Below, in pieces: positions 53,463 to 64,000 of a DNA stretch of 64,000 nucleotides. The translations under genes were made by a program, and so were the position numbers. The notes beneath the pieces are model-generated. The model was not told the origin of the DNA. It was given only the letters and a program-made list of their open reading frames with translations, and ran no database searches. The DNA comes from Phaseolus vulgaris (taxonomy: Eukaryota; Streptophyta; Magnoliopsida; Fabales; Fabaceae): NCBI RefSeq assembly GCF_000499845.2, contig NC_023751.2, positions 32,858,309 to 32,922,308 of the forward strand, written 5' to 3'. How positions within the stretch are numbered: the first letter of the stretch is position 1; each line of letters opens with the position of its first letter.

Positions 53463-56400
53463 ATGAACTTCAGGTTCCATAATCTCTTGGGAGCACCCTA
53501 CAGAGGGGGCAACGCGGTAATTTCAAACAACACCCTGCTGCTCTCCCCCGTCGGTAACCGCGTCGCCGTCACCGACCTTCTCAAGTCCGAAACCTCCACC
53601 CTCCCAATCCAGTCCTCCTCCAACGTCGCCCGCATCGCCGTCTCCCCCGACGGCACCTTCCTCCTCGCCATCGACGACCGCAACCGTTGCCTCTTCATCA
53701 ACCTACGCCGCCGTGCCCTCCTCCATCGCATCTCCTTCAAGGACCGCGTCGCTGCCGTCGAGTTCAGCCCCGACGGCGCTCTTATCGCCGTTGCCACCGG
53801 CAAGCTTGTCCAGATCTGGCGTTCCCCGGCCTTCCGCCGCGAGTACTTCCCCTTCGAACTCGTGCGCACCTTCGCTGAGTTCGACTCAAAAGTAACCACC
53901 CTCGATTGGAGCCCCGACTCGAAGTACCTCATCGTTGGGTCCAAGGATTTAACCGCGAGAATCTTGTGCTTGAAGAAATTGAATAGCGGGGGTAAGAAAA
54001 AGCCTTTTATGCTCCTAGGACATAGGGATTCGGTTGTAGGTTCGTTCTTTGGTGTCAATTCGAAAACTAATAGGGTTTGTAAGGCTTATACGGTTACTAG
54101 GGATTGTTATTTGTTTAGCTGGGGTTTTACTTCTGATGGTGGTGGTGAGGCTGGGGTTTCGGACCCGCCCTCGCCAGGGACTCCGGAGAGGGACGTGGAA
54201 GGGAATTTGGAGGTTATTGAAAGTGATGGTGTGAAGAAGAGGAAGAAAATTGATGTTCAGGATGGTGATGAGGGTTACCTGAGTTGGGGCAAGTGGGAGT
54301 TATTGAGGAAGGATGGGTTTATGCAGGGATGGGCGAAGGTGACGGCATGTGATTATCATAGGGGGCTAGACATGGTGGTTGTTGGATTTTCTAATGGTGT
54401 GTTTGGGTTGTATCAGATGCCAGATTTTGTGTGCATTCATTTGTTGTCTATTTCGAGGGAGAAGATTACCACTGCTGTGTTTAATGAACTTGGGAATTGG
54501 TTGACATTTGGCTGTGCCAAATTGGGGCAGCTGCTGGTGTGGGAGTGGCGGTCTGAGAGCTACATTTTGAAGCAGCAGGGTCATTACTTTGATGTGAACT
54601 GTGTTGCGTATTCGGCAGATTCGCAGCTTCTTGCCACTGGAGCAGATGATAATAAAGTGAAGGTGATTGAATTTGACTTTTGTTTGGGGTTTTGAAATTT
54701 GATCCAGAAATTACTGATTGCTTTGTGTTGTGCCTTTTTAATATGTTTTGCGCTGGTTTTTAAATTGAATGTTTGAATTAAACTGAAGTGAAAGCTCTGT
54801 TGTTATGTTTACAGGTGTGGACTCTTTCGTCGGGATTTTGCTTTGTTACATTTTCGGAGCACACTAATGCTGTTACGGCTTTACATTTTATGGCAAGTAA
54901 CAATTGCCTTCTTAGTGCATCTCTTGATGGGACCATTCGTGCATGGGATTTATTACGCTACCGGAATTTTAGGACATTTACAACTCCTTCTTCAAGACAG
55001 TTTGTTTCCTTGACAGCTGATCAAAGTGGTGAAGTGATATGTGCTGGCACTTCAGATTCCTTTGAGGTATAGTTTTCCACAAATTAGGTTGATTTTAACT
55101 GTATCATTATTATTTTACCATTCACCCTTTTCTCAATGATATGTGTAACAGATTTTTGTTTGGTCAATGAGAACTGGCCGCTTGTTGGATGTGCTCAGTG
55201 GTCATGAAGCTCCTGTTCATGGGCTGGTCTTTTCTTCTACAAATGTTAGTTTTTTCTTCTGCTGATATTTTCTTGCATAAGTTAATTTCGTAAGCAGTAT
55301 TTTTAGCTGGTTCCAATTCTCCTCTTTTGTAGAACTTTATGTGAAACCATGTTTCATGTTTTCAGTTTATAAAATAATATTATCTTCTAAGTTTGTAGCG
55401 CATCATCAAATATCAATAATATTATTGTCTCGAGATATATGATGAAGGGAAGTACTAAAGTTTGTATTTTGGTCAATGTTTTTTACATCTATTATAACAA
55501 AAAACCTTAGCATCATCTCTTTTCACTTTGTGCAGGCTGTCTTGGCTTCATCATCATATGATAAAACTGTTCGGTTGTGGGATGTCTTTGATGGAAAAGG
55601 AGCAGTTGAAACATTTCCTCACACACATGATATTCTTACAGTTGTTTATCGTCCAGATGGAAGGCAGTTAGCATGCAGCACATTAGATGGGCAAATTCAT
55701 TTTTGGGACCCAATAGATGGTTTGTTGATGTACACCATAGAAGGTTCTAGAGATATTGCTGGTGGGCGTCTTATGACTGACCGTAGGTCAGCTGCTAAGT
55801 CAACTTCTGGGAAGTTCTTTACAACCTTGTGTTATTCAGCTGATGGAAGCTACATATTAGCTGGGGGACGTAGCAGATACATCTGCATGTATGATGTTGC
55901 AGATCAGGTTGGTCTACATGCACTTTGGTTGATTTTCACATATGTAAAAGTCACCGCATCGCATTGATTCTAGAAATTTTATCCTCTAGAAAAGCTTCTA
56001 TATTGATTCAAAGTGCATGTTAAGTTTTATTTTCACTTGTAACCTAGTTTTCATAAGGGCATTTCTATTATCGAACCACTTTGTTTACACTAGGGGTCAA
56101 TCCTAGGATTACGTCTTTCCAGGATCCAATCATCAATAAAATCTGTAAGTGCCAGTATAATTGGAAATGTGCTTATTCCATAGATCAATCTTGTCCAGTA
56201 TTCTCTCCATTTTCTCATTTTTTTCATATCCTGAATGATGAGGAACTTCATTTGGTCACTTATAAAGTGTCCCTTTCATGGGTACCTTACCTCATAATAA
56301 TCTTTTACCGAACTCCCCCATTATTAATTTATTTTATACCTGGGTTGCTCAAAAGGAAAATCAGTTACTCTTGAAGAGGCAGAAACCATTTAAGGTTGAT

Positions 56401-58033
56401 AAAAGTTTTTTGTTTCTATTCTCTGAAATCTATTTTCACTTCGAAGATGTTATGTTGCATGTTAATGCATCTGATGGTTAAAAATTGTTACTCTTGAAAT
56501 CTTCTCTCATATATGCCATAGTGGTCTTATTGTTTGCATCCCTTGCCTATGTGTGCATTGTAGATATAAATTACTGTGTTCTCAAAGTGGACGCGTACTT
56601 AAAATGGACTATTTCTATCTACTTGTTTAAATATTGTAGTACAGTTCTGTTTGTTAATTGGGATCTCTTTGTTCAGGTTTTACTTCGACGTTTCCAGATA
56701 ACCCACAATCTCTCGTTAGATGGAGTGCTTGACATTTTAAACTCAAAAAATATGACAGATGCTGGCCCTCTAGATTTGATTGATGATGACAACAGTGACA
56801 TTGAAGAAGGCGTTGAGAAACAAACACGAGGGAAACTAGGATTTAACTTACCAGGATCTATGCCTAACCGTGGAAGGCCTATTGTTCAGACAAAGTGCCT
56901 GAGAATTGCACCTACAGGGCGTAGTTTTGTTGCAGCAACAACTGAGGGAGTTTTGGTTTATTCTGTTGATGAATCTTTCATATTTGATCCCACTGACCTC
57001 GACATAAATGTTACACCAGAGGTAATTTAACTTTTTTAAAGAACTATCACTGTTTACTTCAAAGAATATAAGATTATTCCAGAAACTATTTTCTGTAGTA
57101 AGAAATGAGATAGAGAACACCTACTCTGATAACTTCTTGACATCCAATAATTTGTGTTTTGAGTTCTTAAGATGGTAGTTGACATACTTGTAAGAAGAGG
57201 ATGCAATTTTCTAATTGATAATTTGGATTTTTTTCACATTGTTTTTTATTCATGACAGTCAACATAAAACAAGCAGAGTATAATTTCGTTTTTCAGCAAT
57301 TCATTAAAAATTGTAAAATTTCTGCATCAGATATAAATGAAGATGACAGAGTCTTAAATCCGTTTTTCCATTTCAATCATGAAAAACAAGGAATCAAAAT
57401 CAACATTGTGCTGCTTGAAAATGCAGCATATATAATTTTAATAGCACTCCATCTAGCTGTATATTACGTTCTCCCTTCACTGCACTGTTTCCTGTTTTGA
57501 TGTCGTTAATAACTTGAGCTGGCAATTCGGAACAGGCTGTTGAAGAAGCTCTTCGTGAAAATCAACCAAGTAAAGCCTTGATCCTTAGCCTTCGCTTGAA
57601 TGAGGATTCTTTCATTAAAAAATGTATATTTGCGGTTAGTCCGGCAGATATTCCAGCTGTTGCGACATCAATCCCTTACAAATATATCCAACGATTAGTG
57701 GAGGCACTTGCAGATCTTTTGGAAAACTGCCCACATTTGGAATTTATACTTAGATGGTGTCAGGTATTCTTTACTTGCTTAGATTTAGTCTTTTCATATG
57801 TTTGCTTCTCAAGGTCATGATAGTTCTATAAAATCATCTTTATCTTTGGTATGATTTGCCAGGAACTCTGCAAGGCCCATGGGAATTCTATTCAGCAGAA
57901 CTCTCGCAATCTGTTACCATCATTAAAATCTTTGCAGAAAGCAATCACTAAAATTCATCAGGATCTAGCAGATACATGTTCCTCCAACGAATATATGCTA
58001 AGATATTTATGTTCTTCTGGTACCAAGAAATGA
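53463..58033 (+). CDS. PWP2: PWP2/UTP1 homologue, WD40 component of the small-subunit processome
   Basis: Seven exons, all breaking between codons: 53463-54662, 54815-55066, 55152-55244, 55536-55907, 56677-57021, 57536-57763, 57863-58033. The product is 886 residues, close to plant PWP2 (about 890) and yeast Utp1/Pwp2 (923). It starts MNFRFHNLLGAPYRGGNAV, the conserved PWP2 N-terminus, followed by tandem WD40 repeats (VARIAVSPDGTFLLAIDDRN, VTTLDWSPDSKYLIVGSKD, CVAYSADSQLLATGADDNKVKVW, LSASLDGTIRAWD, SSYDKTVRLWD, STLDGQIHFWD) that form paired propellers. An acidic linker (GPLDLIDDDNSDIEEGVE) and a helical Utp12 domain follow (ALILSLRLNEDSFIKKCI, PYKYIQRLVEALADLLE). It belongs to the UTP-B complex that binds the 35S pre-rRNA 5' ETS in the nucleolus, needed for 18S maturation. 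All splice sites are GT-AG and nothing is damaged. Confidence 0.95.
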
Positions 58034-58700
58034 ATGTTTGGATTTTGGCTGCTTTGCTCAAGAATCCCTGTCCAGATAATCTGGTACCTGATGAGCATCA
58101 TTAGCAAGTAGCAACTAGCAACCTCTGAAGAATCAAACAGGATTTTGATGTAATTTCCTAATGAATTTGTCCTTGAATGAAGCTTCAATTTCTTGAAGGT
58201 GTGGCCTCCGTCAGGTGTGTCGGTCTACTTGCAATTTAACCAAGACATCTTCACATACGCACTAGAGTGGCATTTCTTTGTAATGTGGTGGGTAACTGAT
58301 TGCAGAGGTTGATTAATGAAAAATGTTAGAAAATTTTGTCAGAAATTTTGCCCCGATGATAGCAACCACCTTGGGTGGTATCAAATGTGGATTTTTTTTA
58401 TTGGTGTCTTGTAACATTGTTATTGGTTGTTTATAAGTGAAATTAATTGTTGGCAACGTTGTCAATTTTTACGTACCTTTGATACTTTTTTTTTGTTCCA
58501 GGAATATCTCTGATGAATGGTCAGTTTTAGAATTTAATATTCAATATTATAATTTTTCAAATCAGCCTTTTAATTTTGATTGGCATATGTCTAGAATTAT
58601 AATTCTGCAAGTCTACTTTTGTATTGTTTCAGAATTTATTTATTTTGTTCTGAATCTGAATTATAATTTGAGAAATATACAAAGGCATCCAAATATTTAA
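58034..58700 (+). other. PWP2 3' UTR and downstream sequence
   Basis: Likely transcribed 3' UTR for about 350 bp. T-rich blocks lie at 58390 and 58485. The exact polyadenylation site is not evident. Confidence 0.45.
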
Positions 58701-61700
58701 TTTTGGAATATACAATAAACAGGTTTCCAAAAGTTTAACTCCAGAATTATTGGGAAGTATATGTTGGAACAAAATTCCATAAAATCTTTTAGGAGAGAAA
58801 AGTAAATAAAAAGTTAGTCTATTTGGAAATTAGAATTAGTTAATGCATATTCTAATTTTATAATTCTAAACTTTTATGTATTAATTTCTGTAAAAATAAG
58901 TTTTATTTTTTGGAAAAATCATTTTTAATTTTTATGAAAAAGTTTATTCAAACAAATTTTAACTAGATAAACTGTAAAACAAAATGTAATTGCATAAAGA
59001 AAAAGTATAGCACTTTTTGTTTTAAAAATTGCGGATCTAATAAGAATATATTACCTGTTAAAGCTTATGGTTAGATCTAAAAGTATTATACTAAAATTCA
59101 ACGAGCAGAATACAATAGATTAGCTTTTAATAATTAAATGAAGCTTTTATTTAAAAACATTTTTTAAGATAATAAAAATCAAAAGATGACAGATTTTTAT
59201 ATTAACTCATTGCAGCAATGTTCAATTTTTAACGACCACTTTTGACATCCACCATACATTCTCTTTATTTGCTTTCTTAAGAAATAACTTAAATATTCTT
59301 GAAATATAATATCTTCCAGTTTTTACACTTCTATGGATAAGATAACAAAGAAGTAAAGTGAAGATATATTTTCACTAAGAGGAATGTATGAAAATTCTAT
59401 CTATCTAAAGTCAAACTCAGAAAGTTTTCTTAGAGTTTTACAAATTCAAGTACAAAGAACAAATGCTCAATAGAATCCTTATGCATTGGTTCATGTGAGG
59501 TTTGATACCGATGAGTGAATGAATGGAGAAAAAAAAAACAAAAATGCATAAGGATAATTCCTAGAAATACTACTAGACTAAATGCAATATTCTTACAAAA
59601 AGCAATAATTCTTAGTAAAAAATAAGTCTTTATTTTCTTCCCTTTCTATCTTTTGAGCATAATGTGTAGGATTTAATTTTAATTTTCCTTGTAATTTGGG
59701 GTTTAATTGTAGTTCTAGTTAGGTTTATATTCGATTTGACTAAATATTCAATCAAACTCAAGGAAACATAACATGTTTAGTTTAGTCAAAGTGGAGAAAA
59801 AAAAGTTAGGAGAACACAAAAATCAAATAACTCAAGAAGTATGAAAAGTCTGATACAAAATTGATAACAATTATGATTCTCAAGTAAAAGAGAGATATTT
59901 CTTAATCTAATTTTTGAATTTGAATTTTGAAATATATATTTTGTATTTCAATTACATTTTCAACACATGTTTAAATATATTTAGTTATTCCTTATTTTTA
60001 AATCACTTTTGAATAAATAGAAAATTAAAGAGTGTTTTAGAAATTGTCTCATTGACTCCCTTTCTTTGACAAGTGTAAAAGATTAGTATATTTTAACCAT
60101 ATTTTTTTGTTATATTTAAATATTTATATTTTTTTATGATGCCTTTTTAGTAAGTTTTATCTTGAATTTATTTATTTTTATTATGATTGTATGTTTTCTT
60201 TGTTATTTGTTTAGTTTTTATGAAAACAAAAGAAGATTTTCACTCAAAATGGAAATTTGAATAAATATTGTCCATTCAAGTAGCTTGAGCGATGAACTCT
60301 CACTTAAACGAGTCTTAAGACACTTAAATGTGTGATATGTTATTCTTTTTTTCTCTCTCTTTCCCTCTCCTTTGTCTCTTCAATTTCTCTTTCATAATTC
60401 ATTTATTTTCAACTGTAGTAGCTGAGGAGTCCAACTACATTTCTACCCAATCAAATTTTCAAACAGAGTAAGTTCATTTTTACTCTAAAGATCTTTTATT
60501 CTCTGTTTTTTCTTATAATTTAGTCATCAATCTTAATGAAGTCAATTGAGAAGAGTAATCCTATCGACTTATTATACTATATACTGAATTTATGTTATGT
60601 TAGAATAATTTGCATTAGGCCCTTATATCTTGAAGCTTATTCACACTAAGGGGACAAAAATCTAGAGGTTGCTTGGAAAACAAGTAATTAAGATAAGGGA
60701 AGTTAACTTTAACTTTCAATAATACTCTAAGTTAGAAGATCTGAATGTGGAGTGGACGTGGTCCCAAGTTTCAATTTCTCTTGCATGGATGTTATTTGAT
60801 AAAATTGTTTGATTTTATGTTGTGTGAACATGTATAAATATTAGATTTTGGTAGTTTGGAAGTTAAATATTGTTTTGATGTTGAAAAGGTTCTTGAATGT
60901 TATGAATTTTTAGATGTTATGTGATTGAATGATATGTATTATATATGAATGATGAAAATTGTATGAAATTAATGTCATACATTTGGGATAATGTATGAGT
61001 TATTGTTTGATGGTACATTAAGTATGAAAAGTTTATGCTTAACAGAGAGATCCTCTAGCTTCACTGATGATCTAAGTCATATAAACTAAGATACCAGGTG
61101 GTGAGAAGCTAATGAGGGAGTTCATACACACTGGGTATCGTTGTAGACACTCGGTATTGAATGTTTGAACTTACCATGATCCTTGATGTATGGATTAAAT
61201 GTTAGTCTCTGGTATGTAGGGGCATACTTAATGAGTCTTCTGGAAGACAATGGATTCATGTGTACTGTGATTGAAATGAAATCAAAGTGCTATGAATTGA
61301 AATGAAATCCAATGTTTGTGATTGAAAATAGATGTGTGGTCTATATGAATGATGAAATTGGTATTAAAATTTTATATGACAACATTTAAAGAAATATTTA
61401 TAAATGATTAGTTTAATTGGTTTTTTTGCATGAATTAAATATGTTATGGAATTTCTTTTTATTTTACCCCTTACTTTTTTGGTTGTGTTGTGAACTGCAA
61501 TGACTGTATTACGTACATGAGCAAATGATCATACAGGTGTCAGAGAGTTTAGAGGGCTCTATGATGTAGTTTTGAGCTATGAAATAATATTTGTATTTCT
61601 ATAAGTAGTAATCATGCATTAGGAATATTTTGAAAAACTCTAAACTTGTATAGAAACATGTAGAACTTGTATTATAATAGTTAAAAATATTTTTGGGATG

Positions 61701-62750
61701 TTATATGATACGCATTACATGTACACTCAAACTTATCAATCATTAAGGCTACACGTGCACTTTATCCTTATTGTCGTTGCTACTACTTGATCTTGGATAC
61801 ACTTTGTGAATGGATTGTGAAGAGAGAAAAAGTCAAATAAAAACTCTAATAAATTTATGGTTAAACCTCATACCAAAATATACATGGTATTTGAGTATCG
61901 AGACACACATCAAAATATTTGTGTATTATAAATTTTTAATATTTAATTTTCTTTTCATACTTGTATTAGTGTGAAATCATGAGTGGATAAACACCTTATT
62001 GTTAAAGGTTTATATAGTTATATAACTCATGCAATTAATTATTTCCTTTTCAACATTATTTAGTTATTCAATTAATTTTTTCTTTGGTTTATTCTTAATA
62101 CTTGTTTGATCCCGCTAACCAAAACATTATTTTATCATTGGTTTTCTTTTTAATTATGATAAAAAGAAACATGCTTATAAGTTATTATATAGGTAAATTG
62201 TGGTACACCATATGACTAGGAATATGGACAAAAACCATCAAGTCAATTACATAGATTAAGGACTAAGGAAGAGGTTTGAGGTTATAAAATGAATTTATAT
62301 TTTTTTATTGGACCTCTGTAACTATTTCTATTTTTTTATAATTGGATATTTTGTATACATTAATTTTTTATTAGCTAATTAGAAAACTTATTATATGAGC
62401 CTCGTTAGTAAATGAGTCTAGTAGTCTCAATCCCTAATATAAATAAGTTTGTGTTGATTTTTGTCATGGTTGAGACTCATTTAATGAAATTGAAGTTTTG
62501 TTTTGCCTGATAAATCTTTATGCATTATTGAATAGAACTTTTGATTAATTAAAGATAGTGATTTTTCTTCAACTTGTCAATCATTTTTGACTGTGGTGTC
62601 TTCTTCATCTTCCGATCTCCTTCTATGTTTTTTTTCTTAATGTTGGTAGAATTTTTGGAACAATTTTTTCTTCCTAATACTTAGTTAGACTTCGTCATTT
62701 TGCATTAGAGTTTAGATTCAACATTTTTGTAAATTTTTCAAAAATATTTC
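58701..62750. other. AT-rich intergenic, decayed repeats suspected
   Basis: No gene recognised. 61020-61330 is less AT-rich, with words such as GGGGCATACTTAATGAG and TACACACTGGGTATCG. 61525-61560 reads ATACAGGTGTCAGAGAG, and a GGGATGTTATA word occurs at 61697-61707. The latter resembles the reversed start of plant chromovirus LTRs (TGTAACATCCC), but no partner end or duplication was found. Confidence 0.35.
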
Positions 62751-63250
62751 TTGAAACATTTTTTATTTATTTTGGTGGTACAATTAGCAATAAAAAGTTC
62801 TATTAATCATGAATCCTTGTGCAATGCAATTAGCACGAACATTAATGGGTCTTTAGTTAGTTGGAAAGTTATTCTTCAACCAACAATGACCTTACCAATC
62901 ATCAAAGTAGAATATATGGCCTTGAGATGTGACTATGAGGGATACGATTGAAGGGTTTAATGGACGGTATAGAGGTATGCTTAAGGAAAGACAATCATCT
63001 TTAGTGATAGTTTAAATGCAATATGTTAATTAAGGATAATTGTAACACATATAAATATCAAATATGCTTTTTTTTTTGCATAGAGGAAATGATTAAAGTG
63101 AAGAAGATCAACATCAAGGAGCATCTCATATGTGTCTTCACAAAGCTCATCCCTGGGACAAGTTCATACATTGCTTGGATTTACTAAGTATGGATTGTTA
63201 ATAGTAGTTATAGAAGGAAAATGTTATTGTCCAAGGTGGAGTTTGTAGAC
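62751..63250 (+). pseudogene. Degraded copia RNase H / 3' end
   Basis: 62820-62960 reads NINGSLVSWKVILQPTMTLP and VEYMALRCDYEG. This parallels the copia text GGAVSWKSKLQ...LSTTEAEYMAL. 63080-63190 continues KKINIKEHLICVFTKLIPG, comparable to the IRTSENPADMLTKVVP segment. A purine-rich AAGGTGGAG at about 63233 would be the polypurine tract. Many substitutions and stops. It belongs to a different copia lineage from the elements at 15161 and 21255. Confidence 0.6.
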
Positions 63251-64000
63251 CTTGGTATACTAAAAATCTTTCCACGATGTGCTTCTAGCAACTGTAAACA
63301 TCGTTTACTAGTGAAAATAACACATTTGATAATTATGCAGTCACATTTGTTGTAGATTGTCTAATGATTTTATACTTGTTAGACTCGTTTGTTTGTGTAT
63401 GATGAATTGGTAATCTTTGTACATGTTATACTATGTTAGTTAGAGGCTATTGTGTGTTTCTAACTAACATAAACATTTGTAATCCTTTAAATAAGGTAAG
63501 ATGTACTTAGTTGTATGCATGAGTTGTATATGTCGAATTGCAACTAAATACCTTACATCAAAGCCAATATACAAAATATTTTGATTTATTTCTATCAACT
63601 TTGTGGATAATGTGTTTATTATCTTTTGTGAGTGTTATTTGCAATTAATATTGCATTGTTTCTTTTATATTTATTTGAACTCTTAAGTGAAAATTAGGGA
63701 AAATTACATACTCAAATTTAACATTAATTTGTGTACATATTAATAAAGTAAAAACAAAATATCCAATTTTTTATTAATAAATTAGCAAAATCTAAAGCAT
63801 AAAGCCTTAGTAATTTAAACATGTAAATGCATTACCTTTTTTCATCATAATTCATTTAGTTAGGAGTCAACCAAAATATCACCTTAATGGTATAATGTGT
63901 AAGAGATGTCCCCATGGTAAATCAAATTTGTTTTGGTAAGCAATGATACTACATTAATTTAATGTGAATTTTTATGGGTATACATTTGATATTAAAGATG
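63251..64000. other. Probable decayed copia 3' LTR and AT-rich intergenic DNA
   Basis: The region after the polypurine-like tract has a TATA-like TTTAAATAAGG near 63485 and could be the matching 3' LTR up to about 63600. No second LTR exists in the window for comparison. The final 400 bp hold nothing recognised. Confidence 0.35.

Noticed and set aside
53498..54058. 186-codon minus-strand open frame
   Set aside because: Antisense to PWP2 exon 1; basic low-complexity translation of GC-rich codons without family resemblance.

Overview
This is a stretch of plant nuclear chromosome: AT-rich intergenic DNA, GT-AG introns, plant-specific protein families and dense plant transposable elements (TEs). 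The mix (tandem 8-cysteine seed-type secreted protein genes, copia, hAT, CACTA and Mutator-like MITEs, and LTRs full of AACCGATTG motifs) suggests a legume, probably Phaseoleae. That assignment is inference; no species marker is present. I see no tRNA, rRNA, CRISPR array, prokaryotic operon or organellar insertion.

Only three host loci look like real genes. (1) An intact 8-cysteine-motif (hydrophobic-seed/lipid-transfer type) gene lies at 23687-24016 (+). A divergently oriented paralogue at 5013-5333 (-) is disabled by one in-frame stop. (2) A two-exon cationic amino acid transporter occupies 39382-42611 (+). (3) A seven-exon WD40 gene for PWP2/UTP1 (small-subunit processome) occupies 53463-58033 (+), with Site II and telo-box promoter elements.

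Layout. 4-3841: non-autonomous CACTA element with perfect GTA target-site duplication (TSD), carrying four exons of a SecA2-like gene. 4725-6210 and 22795-29450: arms of an inverted duplication containing the two 8-cysteine genes; the right arm is split by a 5.1-kb LINE (24060-29167). The ~16.6 kb between the arms is almost all TEs: a CACTA MITE, an old LINE split by two solo LTRs, a hAT element, a second solo LTR of the same family in reverse, a MULE MITE, a complete copia element, a TIR element built of tandem repeats, and a truncated copia. 30394-37690: three LINE pieces in mixed orientation, one with a GC-rich tandem repeat in its 3' part. 39261-42720: the transporter. 43693-44636: foldback MULE. 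45459-46110: 15-bp minisatellite, followed by a SINE. 47667-49902: remnant plant-mobile-domain gene in an element whose terminus matches nearby MULE MITEs. 49925-52904: cluster of MULE MITEs. 53323-58400: PWP2. 58400-64000: AT-rich DNA with a degraded copia 3' end.

The most informative features are the exon-capturing CACTA, the TE insertions with exact TSDs that allow an order of events to be worked out, the plant-mobile-domain gene linked to a MITE family by its terminus, and a SINE sharing its 3' tail with the local LINEs.
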